Made by a program: the position numbers and the translations under genes | Assembly: GCA_965214675.1 (NCBI GenBank) | Contig: OZ243969.1 | Location: forward strand, 868,001-932,000 | Direction of reading: 5' to 3' | DNA: 64,000 nucleotides | DNA from: WTFY01 sp965214675 | Lineage (GTDB): Bacteria; Pseudomonadota; Gammaproteobacteria; UBA4575 | Notes under the pieces: generated by a model | Databases searched by the model: none | Told to the model about the DNA's origin: nothing | What the model saw: the letters and a program-made list of their open reading frames with translations, nothing else | Shown: piece after piece, positions 53,390 to 62,709 of the stretch | Layout: each line of letters opens with the position of its first letter | Position numbering within the stretch: position 1 is the stretch's first letter

Positions 53390-54280
53390 ATGAGTACGTT
53401 CACCAACATAGGGATTATCTCCAAACCGGACGATCCCCTGATTTCCGATACTGTACGGGCCCTGTACCGTTACCTGTCTGAAAGGTCCTTGCATATATCC
53501 GTGGACGATGTGACGGCCACATTGATTGACCAGTATTCGGTCGGTGCGAGCAGCACGGAAGAGATTGCGCAAAGCAGCAATCTGGTCATTGTGGTGGGCG
53601 GGGACGGTACACTGCTGTATGCGGCTCACAGCATGATCGAGAAGGAAATTCCGCTGCTGGGCGTCAACCTCGGGCGCCTGGGTTTCCTCGCCGAAATCAG
53701 TCCGAACGACATCGAGAAGGAGCTGGACCAGATTCTGGCCGGTCACTTCATTGAGGAGCGGCGCTTTGTGCTGCAGACCACCCTGATCCGGGATGGTGAA
53801 ACCCATCGGGTGGCAAACGCAGTCAACGATGTTGTCGTGCATGCGATGCAAATGGTGCGCATGATCGAGATCGAAACGCGTATTGACGGCCAGCACGTGG
53901 ATACGCTGCGTGCTGATGGCTACATCGTTTCAACCCCGACCGGCTCGACCGCCTACGCGTTATCGGGTGGCGGGCCTATACTGCATCCCAGTCTCGGCGC
54001 CATAGTCCTCGTTCCGATCTGCCCGCATACCCTGAGCAACCGGCCGATCGTCGTCGACGCCAACAGCCGTATTGAGCTGGAACTGCCGAGACAAAATCCG
54101 CGTCACTCGGCGCTGGCTTCCGTGGACGGCCAGATCAATCTGGACTTCGAGCCAGGGGACCTCCTGATCATCCAGAAAGCCAAACATGAACTGCGCCTGA
54201 TCCAGCCCCGCAATTATGACTATTTCAACGTGTTGCAGGAAAAACTCAGCTGGAATGCAAAACCGCGTGGCAAGAAGTAA
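53390..54280 (+). CDS. nadK: NAD kinase
   Basis: A 296-residue enzyme making NADP+. The diagnostic VVVGGDGTLLYAA (about 70) provides the GGDGT phosphate-binding loop, followed by NDVVVHAMQMVRMIEIET and LRADGYIVSTPTGSTAYALS. It is divergent from hrcA and lies 20 bases before recN, the common nadK-recN pairing. Confidence 0.97.
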   Translation: MSTFTNIGIISKPDDPLISDTVRALYRYLSERSLHISVDDVTATLIDQYSVGASSTEEIAQSSNLVIVVGGDGTLLYAAHSMIEKEIPLLGVNLGRLGFLAEISPNDIEKELDQILAGHFIEERRFVLQTTLIRDGETHRVANAVNDVVVHAMQMVRMIEIETRIDGQHVDTLRADGYIVSTPTGSTAYALSGGGPILHPSLGAIVLVPICPHTLSNRPIVVDANSRIELELPRQNPRHSALASVDGQINLDFEPGDLLIIQKAKHELRLIQPRNYDYFNVLQEKLSWNAKPRGKK

Positions 54281-54300
54281 CTGCACCTGCTGCAGGTCCC

Positions 54301-55986
54301 ATGCTCAAGTCCATTTATATCAGCAACTTTGCAATTATTGACCAGCTGGAGCTGGAGTTTCATTCCGGCATGAGTGTGCTCACGGGAGAAACCGGTACCG
54401 GAAAATCGATCATTATCGATGCACTGAATCTGGCGCTAGGTGGCCGTGCAGACCGCTCCATGGCGCGTGACAAAGAGCAGCGTATTGAAATTGCGGTGAG
54501 CCTGGATACCCGCCAGGTGAAAGCCGCGCTGGACTGGCTTGAGAAGCACAGTCTGGATACACAGGACAGGCAATGCGTACTGCGCCGCGTTATCGCTGCC
54601 AACGGCAAATCCAAGGCCTATATCAATGGCTCGCCCTGTCCGCTCATGCAGCTCAGACACCTGGGAGCCCGGTTCGTGGACATCTATGGCCAGCACGAAG
54701 GCCAGTCACTGATGCACAGGGACCAGCAACGCACCCTGGTGGACAGCTTTTGCAAAAATGAGGCGACCGTGGATGAACTGGCGGGCCTTTTTCGTGACTG
54801 GCAGGACCTGAACAGGCAGCTTAGTGAGGTCGAGAACACCCATGAAGCGGCACGTTCGCAACTGGACCTGCTGCGTTACCAGTTTCAGGAACTGGAGCAC
54901 CTGGCACTGGAAGACGGAGAAGTTGAAGAGTTGAATGCCCGCCACATTCACCTGAGCCATGCCAACGAGTTGCGCGAGGGCAGCATGCGAATCTCGGACC
55001 GGCTTGCCGGAGAAGGCGATGACAAGATCTTTGACAGGCTCGGACACCTGGTAGTGGAGCTGGAAAAGCTCAATGCGACCGACCCCCTGCTCAACGCTCC
55101 CTTCGAAGAACTGCGCGGCATCCAGATTCAGTTAGGAGAGACTGCCGGCGCCTTGCGCGACTATTCAGAAAAGATGTCCTCGGATCCACAGGAGTTGCAG
55201 GCTGTCGAAGAGCGCATTGCGATGGTCGAGGAAATTGCACGCAAGCACAGGGTCAAACCGGGCGAGTTGATCGGGCTCTATTCAAGCATCAGTGACAAGC
55301 TTCAGACACTTGAGGACAGCCATGTCGACCCCGAAGAGGTCCGCCATGCACTACATGAAATCGAGCAACGCTACCGGGTACTGGCGGCCAAGATCAGTGC
55401 AGCGAGAACGGCCTCGGCACAGACACTCGATGAGACGATTACCGAGGCCATGCAAAGACTCGGCATGCGCGGCGGACGCTTCCATATCGACATACAGCCT
55501 CGCCCTTCGGATGAACCGACCTTGAACGGACTGGACGCGCTGCAGTTTCTGGTCAGCACCAACCCCGGCCAGGAACTGCGTCCCCTGAACAAGGTGGCCT
55601 CGGGAGGTGAGCTGTCCCGCCTGAGTCTTGCCATACAGATTACAACGGCGAACAACCTGGCAATCCCGACACTCATATTTGATGAAGTGGATGCCGGTGT
55701 CGGCGGAGCTACTGCTGAAATTGTTGGTAAACACCTGCATGAACTAAGCTACAATGCGCAGGTGCTCTGTGTCACCCACCTCGCCCAAGTGGCTGCCCAG
55801 GCAGATCATCACTACAAGGTGGACAAGCTCGAACACGATACCTCCATCCGGACTGAAATCTCCCAACTGGAGGAACAGGCCCGCATCGACGAATTGGCGC
55901 GCATGCTCGGTGGTATCAAGATGACCCGCAATACACAGGAGCATGCCAAAGAGATGTTACAACAGGGGAAACGAAGGTCGGCATGA
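54301..55986 (+). CDS. recN: DNA repair protein RecN
   Basis: A 561-residue SMC-like ATPase for double-strand break repair. Walker A GETGTGKSII (about 29-38), a coiled-coil middle (about 160-370), then the ABC signature segment VASGGELSRLSLA and Walker B TLIFDEVDAGVGG. Length is normal. The stop overlaps bamE by 4 bases. I see no LexA box in the short gap after nadK. Confidence 0.97.
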   Translation: MLKSIYISNFAIIDQLELEFHSGMSVLTGETGTGKSIIIDALNLALGGRADRSMARDKEQRIEIAVSLDTRQVKAALDWLEKHSLDTQDRQCVLRRVIAANGKSKAYINGSPCPLMQLRHLGARFVDIYGQHEGQSLMHRDQQRTLVDSFCKNEATVDELAGLFRDWQDLNRQLSEVENTHEAARSQLDLLRYQFQELEHLALEDGEVEELNARHIHLSHANELREGSMRISDRLAGEGDDKIFDRLGHLVVELEKLNATDPLLNAPFEELRGIQIQLGETAGALRDYSEKMSSDPQELQAVEERIAMVEEIARKHRVKPGELIGLYSSISDKLQTLEDSHVDPEEVRHALHEIEQRYRVLAAKISAARTASAQTLDETITEAMQRLGMRGGRFHIDIQPRPSDEPTLNGLDALQFLVSTNPGQELRPLNKVASGGELSRLSLAIQITTANNLAIPTLIFDEVDAGVGGATAEIVGKHLHELSYNAQVLCVTHLAQVAAQADHHYKVDKLEHDTSIRTEISQLEEQARIDELARMLGGIKMTRNTQEHAKEMLQQGKRRSA

Positions 55987-56351
55987 AGCAGTTGAGAACG
56001 ATACTGTGCGTGCTTTGCTGTGTGACAGCCCTTTCAGGATGCGGGAAAGGACTGTTGACCATCTACAAGATCGATGTCCAGCAGGGCAATGCGCTGCTGG
56101 CTGAAGACGTAGAAAAAATACAGGTCGGCATGGGCAAGGAGCAGGTTCTCTTTGTGCTTGGCAGCCCCCTGATCGTTGATAGTTTCCATCCGGATCGATG
56201 GGATTACGTCTACCTGCTAAAGCCGGGATACGGGCCAACACAACGTAAACAGCTGACGCTGATCTTTGACCGCGATAAACTCATTGAAATGATCCGTCGC
56301 ATTCCGGATTCTGCCGAGGTTCTGGAAGACGACTCCGCACCGGGAGAATAA
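55983..56351 (+). CDS. bamE: Outer membrane protein assembly factor BamE
   Basis: A 122-residue lipoprotein of the BAM complex. A signal peptide with lipobox ending at Cys20 (ALSGC) is followed by the SmpA/OmlA domain: VQQGNALLAEDVEKIQVGMG and RWDYVYLLKPGYG. It overlaps recN by 4 bases. Fur often adjoins bamE, but the facing gene here is ratB. Confidence 0.94.
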   Translation: MKQLRTILCVLCCVTALSGCGKGLLTIYKIDVQQGNALLAEDVEKIQVGMGKEQVLFVLGSPLIVDSFHPDRWDYVYLLKPGYGPTQRKQLTLIFDRDKLIEMIRRIPDSAEVLEDDSAPGE

Positions 56352-56417
56352 TGCAACGCCATGCCCGGGCTCATCCCGGACACACTGGCAGGCAGCAGCC
56401 CATCGACCTCAGGATGC

Positions 56418-56708
56418 CTATCTTCCCTGTTTGGCGAGCGCACGGCGTGCCTCGGCCGGGCTCTTGTACAAGGGCCGGTAGATTTCGATCCGGTCATGGT
56501 CCTGCAGACACTGGTCGAGCTTGACCCGCTTGCCATAGATTCCGATATTTTCTTTACTCACGCTGGCATTCGGGCACCGGAGCATGATGCCTGATTGTTC
56601 GATCGCTTGCTGCACAGTAGTCCTGGAGGTAACCGTTAGCGGGATGACTTCCTGATGGTCAGCCTCTGCAAAGCAGACCGTTACAGAAATACGGTCAACT
56701 CCTGCCAT
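56418..56708 (-). CDS. RnfH/RatB-family ubiquitin-like small protein
   Basis: A 96-residue beta-grasp protein starting MAGVDRISVTVCFAEADHQE, with the conserved VGIYGKRVKLDQCLQDHDRIEIYRPL-type segment in pieces near residues 50-75 and a basic tail. The family (UPF0125) is usually paired with ratA. Its start overlaps the ratA end by 14 bases, which supports co-translation. The exact role is not settled. Confidence 0.85.
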   Translation of the reverse strand: MAGVDRISVTVCFAEADHQEVIPLTVTSRTTVQQAIEQSGIMLRCPNASVSKENIGIYGKRVKLDQCLQDHDRIEIYRPLYKSPAEARRALAKQGR

Positions 56709-57132
56709 AGACCTTATCTGCCCTTTTCTGGAACACGTCGATCATCCTGTTAGCAACCTGGGTGAAAATCGGCCCCAGGGTCAGCTCGAACAGGCGGTTG
56801 GAAAATTTAAATTCCATGAACAGCTTCACTTCACATGCCTGCTCATCCACGGGCTCAAACTCCCAGATGCCGGTCAGGTGCCGGAAAGGCCCCTTGACCA
56901 GGTGCAGACTGATCCTGCGATCCCGAGCCAGTTCATTGCGTGTCGTCATGGAGGCATGTATGGCCCCCTTGGCAAAATGCAGGGTCGCCTGCTTGGCATG
57001 CTCACTGGAGTCGCTGACTTCGCTGCCGACGCACCAGGTGACAAACTCAGGATAGGCCTCGATGTCATTGACCAGTTCATACATCTGTGTTGCCGAATAA
57101 GGCAACCGGGCGCTGCGTTGAATACGAGTCAT
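56695..57132 (-). CDS. ratA: RatA/COQ10-type START-domain protein
   Basis: A 145-residue START-like protein. It starts MTRIQRSARLPYSATQMYEL and contains VNDIEAYPEFVTWCVGSEV, the family signature. E. coli RatA has been reported as an antiassociation toxin of the 70S ribosome; related proteins bind ubiquinone. It overlaps the RnfH-type gene by 14 bases. Confidence 0.88.
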   Translation of the reverse strand: MTRIQRSARLPYSATQMYELVNDIEAYPEFVTWCVGSEVSDSSEHAKQATLHFAKGAIHASMTTRNELARDRRISLHLVKGPFRHLTGIWEFEPVDEQACEVKLFMEFKFSNRLFELTLGPIFTQVANRMIDVFQKRADKVYGRS

Positions 57133-57159
57133 ACAGGAATACGTGCCGCTTTTAAATTT

Positions 57160-58539
57160 TCAGACCAGGCCAAGTACATGCAGAAAAATCAATACCACGC
57201 CCAGCGGTGCGACGTAGCGCGCAAGAAAACGCCACAAGCCGTAGGCCGCGGGGTGCTGGATGCCCAACTCATCGCGCCTGGAAGATTCGCTCATGATCCA
57301 GCCAGCGAACAGGCAGATCAGAATCCCTCCAAGCGGCAGCATGATATTGGAAGTCAGGTAATCCATCAGATCAAAAAACGACTTGCCTCCGAAGGCAGTA
57401 CCCTCCAGCAGTTCGATCCGGGGCCAGCGGTTGAACGAAAGCACGGTGCCCAACCCCACCATCCAGGCAACCAGGCCGCAGATCAGGGAGGAACGTGCCC
57501 GTGTCATCGAGAACGTCTCCACCATCCAGGCCACGGCCGGCTCAATCAGTGAAATAGCCGAGGTCCAGGCCGCAAACACCAGCAGGACAAAAAACAGCAA
57601 TCCGAACAGGCTGCCGCCCGGCATGTGCCCGAAGGCAAGTGGCAAGGTAGTGAAAATCAGCCCCGGACCCTGCGCCGCTTCAAGACCATTGGCAAACACA
57701 ATCGGGAAAATGGCCAACCCTGCCAGAATGGCGATCAGGGTATCGGCCAGTGCCACCTGGATACTGGTGCTGGCAATGGAGGCATCTGCAGGCAAATAGG
57801 ATCCATACATCATGATCGCACCCATCCCCAGGCTCAGGGTGAAGAAGGCATGACCCATGGCCTTCAGTGCAACATCGGGTGTAATCTTGGAAAAATCAGG
57901 CGTAAACAGGAATCTCAGACCGCCCGAAAAATCCCCTTCGATAAGTGCATACACCACCATGATCACGATCAGCACGACCAGGCCTGGCATCAGGAAGCGC
58001 ACCGCTGTCTCGAGGCCGCGGCGTACACCGCGCAGGATGACCACCATGGTCAACGTGATGAATAACGTGTGCCAGAATACCAGTGTCCACGGGTCGGAAA
58101 CCAGGCGGTTGAAAATTTCCCCTACGCCTTGTGCTGAAATCCCGGCAAATGAACCGCTGGCCGCCTCCACCACATAGGCCAGCGTCCAGCCGGCAATGAC
58201 ACTGTAAAAGGACAGGATCATGAATCCTGCCAGCATTCCCATCACACCGAGCAGGCTCCATGCCGTGCTGCGGTTCTCTTCATCTGCAAGCGCCCGCATG
58301 GTGTTGATCGGGCTGCTTCGACCCCGGCGCCCGAGCAGCACTTCCGACATCATCACTGGCAGGCCAAGCAGTGCAATGCAGACCAGGTACAGCAACACAA
58401 ATGCACCACCCCCGCTATCACCCGCCATATAGGGAAATTTCCACACATTGCCCAGGCCCACAGCCGAGCCGGCCGCGGCGAGTACGAATACAAACCTCGA
58501 CGACCAGTATCCGTGGATGGAAGTTCGCGCAACAGTCAT
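57160..58539 (-). CDS. Sodium-dependent NSS-family transporter
   Basis: A 459-residue membrane protein with 11-12 helices. FVLAAAGSAVGLGNVWKFPY is the unwound first helix of the neurotransmitter:sodium symporter fold with its sodium-binding residues. Substrate is likely an amino acid or amine but cannot be read from the sequence. It lies about 30 bases downstream-facing of ratA and is divergent from smpB. Confidence 0.9.
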   Translation of the reverse strand: MTVARTSIHGYWSSRFVFVLAAAGSAVGLGNVWKFPYMAGDSGGGAFVLLYLVCIALLGLPVMMSEVLLGRRGRSSPINTMRALADEENRSTAWSLLGVMGMLAGFMILSFYSVIAGWTLAYVVEAASGSFAGISAQGVGEIFNRLVSDPWTLVFWHTLFITLTMVVILRGVRRGLETAVRFLMPGLVVLIVIMVVYALIEGDFSGGLRFLFTPDFSKITPDVALKAMGHAFFTLSLGMGAIMMYGSYLPADASIASTSIQVALADTLIAILAGLAIFPIVFANGLEAAQGPGLIFTTLPLAFGHMPGGSLFGLLFFVLLVFAAWTSAISLIEPAVAWMVETFSMTRARSSLICGLVAWMVGLGTVLSFNRWPRIELLEGTAFGGKSFFDLMDYLTSNIMLPLGGILICLFAGWIMSESSRRDELGIQHPAAYGLWRFLARYVAPLGVVLIFLHVLGLV

Positions 58540-58615
58540 GAGTAAAGCGGGATTCCCCTACAACGTTCCAATGCCGATGGGCAGCCCTTCCATACTATAG
58601 CGGATAGCTGATCTT

Positions 58616-58646
58616 TTGAACGCACCCCGAATGAATTCATTACAAT
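58616..58646 (+). promoter_or_regulatory. Putative promoter of smpB
   Basis: TTGAAC (58616-58621) and TACAAT (58641-58646) are 19 bases apart. The -10 box is good, and the expected start lies almost at the smpB ATG (58653). The spacing is longer than optimal. Confidence 0.4.
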
Positions 58647-58652
58647 ATCGGC

Positions 58653-59126
58653 ATGTCCAAATCCAAGCCGCAGCCGGATAACAGCATTGCAGTCAACAAG
58701 AAGGCCCGCCACGACTATTTTATTATTGAGCAAATGGAGGCCGGGTTGGTACTCGAGGGCTGGGAAGTCAAAAGTCTTCGTACAAAAAGCATACAGCTTC
58801 GGGAAAGCTACGTGTTGGTCCGGGACATGCAGGCCTGGCTGCTGGGCGCCCACATCACTCCACTGGCAACGACATCCACCCATAAAGTGGCAGACCCCAC
58901 CCGCACCAGGAAGCTTCTTTTGCACAGGGATGAGATCGCCAAGCTGGTGGGGGCGGTGGAGAGAAAAGGCTATACGATCATCCCTTTATCCATGTATTGG
59001 AAAAAGGGAGTCGTCAAGCTTGGCATCGCTGTGGCCAAAGGCAAGCACACGCAGGATCGCCGCGCGAGCATCAAGGAGCGAGACTGGAAGCGCGACAAGC
59101 AGCGGCTTCTAAAAAAGACAAGGTAG
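58653..59126 (+). CDS. smpB: SsrA-binding protein SmpB
   Basis: A 157-residue partner of tmRNA in ribosome rescue. The OB-fold core reads INKKARHDYFI-like at 14-24, then GLVLEGWEVKSLR and SYVLVRDMQAWLLGAHI, and the basic C-terminal tail ends KQRLLKKTR. No ribosome binding site is visible before the ATG, which lies about 7 bases after a TACAAT box. No tmRNA gene follows within the window. Confidence 0.96.
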   Translation: MSKSKPQPDNSIAVNKKARHDYFIIEQMEAGLVLEGWEVKSLRTKSIQLRESYVLVRDMQAWLLGAHITPLATTSTHKVADPTRTRKLLLHRDEIAKLVGAVERKGYTIIPLSMYWKKGVVKLGIAVAKGKHTQDRRASIKERDWKRDKQRLLKKTR

Positions 59127-59167
59127 GGGCCAGCTTGCCCCGGTACGTGGTAGAGGCGGTCTTCTGG

Positions 59168-59377
59168 TTATTGTACGCCGCAGTTGAATACTCCGGAGGC
59201 AGCTTCAGGCTGCATCCCCGCAACGCATTCAGCGTAGGAGCCAAATTCCATATGTACGGCATCTGCACCAGAGCCTGTTTCTCCGACCCACTTGGCATCA
59301 GCACCCTCTTGCCCGCACCCGGAAATAACGAAAGAACTGACCAGCAGCAGAAATGCCAAAGGCTTTTGTCTCATCAT
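59168..59377 (-). CDS. Small lipoprotein of unknown function
   Basis: A 69-residue frame beginning MMRQKPLAFLLLVSSFVISG with a lipobox ISGC at about residues 18-21. The mature part is short and contains two further cysteines (about residues 51 and 66). I do not recognise the family. It lies convergent to smpB and upstream-adjacent to nothing else on its strand until dnaQ. Confidence 0.6.
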   Translation of the reverse strand: MMRQKPLAFLLLVSSFVISGCGQEGADAKWVGETGSGADAVHMEFGSYAECVAGMQPEAASGVFNCGVQ

Positions 59378-59469
59378 GACATGCTCCCTCAGAGCTTTAT
59401 TCTGAAATTATACGAGTCAATGTAACGGAATTCAGACAGCACGGCAACCGTTACAGGAATGGTCCAGAG

Positions 59470-60186
59470 CTAGGGCTCGTTTTCGCTTGCCCATGCACAG
59501 CCAGCATCACTTTCATTGCGAATCTTTTCCAGAAATACCTCGTGCGCCGCAAGCTCATCGTCGCTCGCTTTGATTACGCGCAGGTCAGAACGGGGTCCCG
59601 CCGACTGCGCAGCAGCCCGTCGCTGCCCTGCCGTTTGCCCGGACTCCGCATGCAGGCTCAACACGGACTGCCCACCCGTCATCATCAGGTACACATCCGC
59701 CAGGATTTGTGCATCCAGCAATGCACCATGATACGTGCGGGCTGAATTGTCGATTTCATAACGTTTGCACAGGGCGTCCAGGCTGTTTTTCTGCCCGGGA
59801 TGCAGCTTCCTGGCCATGTCGAGTGTGTCCGTAACCTTGCAGCAGGTGCTGACATCGGTGACCTTGTGGCTTGCCAGCGACAACTCGTTATTGATGAACT
59901 TCGTATCGAAGCTGGCATTGTGTATAACCAGCTCGGCGCCTTCTATAAAGCTCATGAAATCATCGGCGATCTTGGAAAAATCCGGCTTGCCAGCAAGAAA
60001 TTCGCGGGTGATTCCATGCACCTGCAATGCACCCTCGTCAATGTCGCGCCCCGGGTTCACGAACTCGTGAAATACCTGCCCGCTGATTCTTCGATGCAGG
60101 ATTTCCACACACCCGATCTCGATAATGCGGTGGCCATTTGAGACCTCGAGGCCCGTGGTTTCCGTGTCCAAAACAACCTGTCGCAT
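59470..60186 (-). CDS. dnaQ: DNA polymerase III subunit epsilon
   Basis: A 238-residue DEDDh proofreading exonuclease. It starts MRQVVLDTETTGLEVSNG with the catalytic Asp7 and Glu9, then HNASFDTKFIN with the third acid, and HGALLDAQILADVYL with the His and final Asp. A C-terminal tail binds the alpha subunit. It lies about 25 bases after rnhA, the reverse of E. coli's divergent dnaQ/rnhA arrangement. Confidence 0.95.
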   Translation of the reverse strand: MRQVVLDTETTGLEVSNGHRIIEIGCVEILHRRISGQVFHEFVNPGRDIDEGALQVHGITREFLAGKPDFSKIADDFMSFIEGAELVIHNASFDTKFINNELSLASHKVTDVSTCCKVTDTLDMARKLHPGQKNSLDALCKRYEIDNSARTYHGALLDAQILADVYLMMTGGQSVLSLHAESGQTAGQRRAAAQSAGPRSDLRVIKASDDELAAHEVFLEKIRNESDAGCAWASENEP

Positions 60187-60209
60187 CTTCCTCTCCCGAA
60201 CCCATCCAG

Positions 60210-60683
60210 TTACGACAGCAGGGTATCAATGGCCTCATTGGCCAGCTGGTCGACCTGCTCGTTTTCTACATGTCCGCTATGCCCCTGCACCCAGTTCCAG
60301 GTAACCTCATGGCGTTCAACCTGCCCATCGAGCTGTTGCCACAAATCCTGGTTCTTGACGGGCTTTCTTGCAGAAGTCTTCCAGCCATTGCGTTTCCAGT
60401 TGGGAAGCCATTGCTGGATGCCGTCCATCAGGTACTTTGAATCCGTGGTGATACATACCGTGCAGGGTCGCTTGAGTTTTTGCAGGGCAGACAATGCCGC
60501 CTGCAACTCCATGCGATTGTTCGTGGTCTCCTCGGCAGCACCGTAAATCGTGGTTTCGCGATCACCGTAGCGCAGCAAGGCGGCCCAGCCCCCGGGGCCG
60601 GGATTGCCTCGGCATGCGCCGTCAGTGTAGATATTGACCCGCTCTGGCACGATTGGCTTCCCGTGCAGAAGGCTCTGCAACAT
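60210..60683 (-). CDS. rnhA: Ribonuclease HI
   Basis: A 157-residue enzyme that degrades RNA in RNA/DNA hybrids. The four carboxylates are in YTDGACRGNPG, NRMELQAALSAL, TTDSKYLMDG and VENEQVDQLANEA. The ATG at 60683 gives a 15-residue extension before VNIYTDGAC and overlaps the upstream methyltransferase gene by 62 bases; a GTG nearer 60650 is an alternative start. Confidence 0.94.
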   Translation of the reverse strand: MLQSLLHGKPIVPERVNIYTDGACRGNPGPGGWAALLRYGDRETTIYGAAEETTNNRMELQAALSALQKLKRPCTVCITTDSKYLMDGIQQWLPNWKRNGWKTSARKPVKNQDLWQQLDGQVERHEVTWNWVQGHSGHVENEQVDQLANEAIDTLLS

Positions 60684-61404
60684 TGACCGGTAACACAGGT
60701 TTTGGTGAGCGCCAGGGCTGCAGCTGGGGGGTCAGTGTCAACACCTGTTTTTTGACGACGAAAATCTGCACGTTGCCCAGACGTGCGAACCCGTATTGCC
60801 TGGCATGGCTGAGGAATCCGAGGCGCTGCTGGACCCGCAAGTTTCGAACGGGGGGTCGCAGTCCCGTATGCCGGGTATCAATCACCGCAAGATCAAGTAA
60901 TGTAAACCAGTCTTTCAGACGCCTGGCGGTATAAAAATGTCCACTCCAAGGCACCTTTCGGCTGCGCAGCAAGGCAAGCTTGGCGAGACCGATCATGCTG
61001 AGCGGATTGAACGCGACCACAACCAGGTGACCCTCAGAGATCAGCACTCGATGCGCTTCTCGAATCACCTGATGGGGGTCAGGCGAGAAATCAAGCGTAT
61101 GCAACAGGACCACCAGGTCCAGTGAATCATGCTGAAACGGCAAGGCCAGTGGACTGGCCGCTACAGTGCCCTGCCTGGGCTCCAGCGTCATGTAGATCTT
61201 TTGGCCAATGCGACTGCTTTGCAGCAGATCTGCCTCGTCAGACAATGCGCCGACCTGAACCGCGTAATAGCCAAACAGTCCAGGCAACACCTGGGAAAGA
61301 CAGTCCTGCAGTTCCTCGTACAGGTGTTCGCCGGCCGGGCTCGCGTACCAGTCCTGCAAATTCTGAATCACCTGTTCGGGTGACAACGGTTCGGCTTTTT
61401 GCAT
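60622..61404 (-). CDS. Class I SAM-dependent methyltransferase (YafS-like)
   Basis: A 260-residue methyltransferase-fold protein. The SAM motifs are degenerate: VLLHTLDFSPDPHQVIREAHRVL is the typical post-motif stretch, and GHLVVVAFNPLSMIGL follows. The position next to rnhA and dnaQ matches yafS in E. coli. The substrate is unknown. It overlaps rnhA. Confidence 0.8.
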   Translation of the reverse strand: MQKAEPLSPEQVIQNLQDWYASPAGEHLYEELQDCLSQVLPGLFGYYAVQVGALSDEADLLQSSRIGQKIYMTLEPRQGTVAASPLALPFQHDSLDLVVLLHTLDFSPDPHQVIREAHRVLISEGHLVVVAFNPLSMIGLAKLALLRSRKVPWSGHFYTARRLKDWFTLLDLAVIDTRHTGLRPPVRNLRVQQRLGFLSHARQYGFARLGNVQIFVVKKQVLTLTPQLQPWRSPKPVLPVNVAEPSAREANRARAGQYLH

Positions 61405-61443
61405 GGTCTCATTCTAGCCTAAAAAGAAGCTGCCACGAAGGTG

Positions 61444-61474
61444 TTGAATTCGTTTACTATATACGCCCTATAAA
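61444..61474 (+). promoter_or_regulatory. Weak putative promoter of mltD
   Basis: TTGAAT (61444-61449) and TATAAA (61469-61474) with a 19-base spacer precede mltD. Both boxes are fair but the spacing is long. Confidence 0.3.
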
Positions 61475-61485
61475 ACCGGGTTATT

Positions 61486-62673
61486 ATGATATTTAGCCGG
61501 TTCCGTGATGCTATTTCGTTCATGATGCGTAAAGCCTGCCTGCTGTTAGCGATCGCTGCACTTTTTTTGACAGCCTGCACCAAGGCGGTATCGCCTACCA
61601 GTTCCCACGCGGGAAATACACCCCCGGATGCCCCTGCGGCCACCCATGCCCAGAACTCCCAGGACCCCGACCTTGCACCGCCTCCACCGGAACCGGAATC
61701 CAACAAGCCTCCGAAACTGATCTGGCAACGCATTGCACAAAACTCGGCGTTTACCCGTCTCTATGACCACCCCAAGGTGGTAGCACATACACAAAATTAT
61801 CTGGAAAGAGAGCAACTGCTGTCAGTCATCTCCAAGCGCTCGGAGCCATTCATTTATTTTATTTTGAGCGAGATCGAGCAACGCGACATGCCAGCGGAGC
61901 TGGCGCTGCTGCCCTTTCTTGAAAGCGGATATAATCCAATGGCCCGCTCGCGGACGTTGGCCACCGGCCTTTGGCAGTTCACCGCCCAGACGGCAGAAGA
62001 GTTTAGCCTGCAGCGTACCTGCTGTTATGACGCACGCTATGATGTCTATGCCTCCACCATGGCCGCCCTCGATTACCTCGAAGAACTGCATGCGCGATTT
62101 GATCAGGACTGGATGCTGGCACTGATGGCATACAATGGCGGACCCAACCGCCTCAGGTCAGCCTTGCGATCCGGTGCCCAGGCGGCACGCTCGGGCAATT
62201 ACTGGGAGCTGGATGTCTCCCCTGAAACCCGCGAGTACGTGCCCAGGCTGCTTGCCTTTTGCAGCATCGTGACCGATGCCCATTTAAACCGCACACGGTT
62301 GCATCCCGTGGCCAATACGCCGTATCTGGACATACTGAAAACCAAGAAACGCCTCTCGGCTGCCAGGCTTGCCCGTTCTGCCAACATTACCCTTGCTGAA
62401 CTGCAGGTATTGAATCCGGCTATGCAACATCCGCAGTACCCGCTCCCCCGAGGCTATCATGTACTGGTGCCCCGGCATAAAACTGAAACGGTCAAACTTG
62501 CCATGGAGACCCTTGCCGAAGAGCCGCACTGGTACAAGCACAAAATCGCCTCTGGCGAGTCCCTGAGCGTCATTGCTGTACGTTACGGAACTTCTGTTTC
62601 GGCATTACGCAGGGCAAACAAGCTGAATGGCTCCCTGATCCTGGCGGGCAACACCCTGATCATTCCGCACTGA
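61486..62673 (+). CDS. mltD: Membrane-bound lytic murein transglycosylase D
   Basis: A 395-residue lipoprotein. Signal peptide with lipobox LTAC ends at Cys31, then a Pro-rich linker (about 40-75), an SLT domain with catalytic Glu146 in LLPFLESGYNP and GLWQFTAQTAEEF, and one clear C-terminal LysM domain (about 350-395) after a weaker LysM-like segment. It cleaves peptidoglycan glycan strands. An ATG at 61522 (MMRKACLLL) would also fit the signal peptide and is a likely alternative start. Confidence 0.92.
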   Translation: MIFSRFRDAISFMMRKACLLLAIAALFLTACTKAVSPTSSHAGNTPPDAPAATHAQNSQDPDLAPPPPEPESNKPPKLIWQRIAQNSAFTRLYDHPKVVAHTQNYLEREQLLSVISKRSEPFIYFILSEIEQRDMPAELALLPFLESGYNPMARSRTLATGLWQFTAQTAEEFSLQRTCCYDARYDVYASTMAALDYLEELHARFDQDWMLALMAYNGGPNRLRSALRSGAQAARSGNYWELDVSPETREYVPRLLAFCSIVTDAHLNRTRLHPVANTPYLDILKTKKRLSAARLARSANITLAELQVLNPAMQHPQYPLPRGYHVLVPRHKTETVKLAMETLAEEPHWYKHKIASGESLSVIAVRYGTSVSALRRANKLNGSLILAGNTLIIPH

Positions 62674-62709
62674 TTGAAGCCAGCGCTCCAGTCCGGAGCA
62701 CGAAAATCC

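Noticed and set aside
54285..54297. ACCTGC/GCAGGT palindrome before recN, considered as a LexA site
   Set aside because: It does not fit the CTGT-N8-ACAG LexA box and it overlaps the probable ribosome binding site of recN.
59126..59141. GGGGC/GCCCC hairpin after smpB, considered as the start of a tmRNA gene or terminator
   Set aside because: No tmRNA tag frame or tRNA-like end follows and there is no T-tract, so I do not call it.
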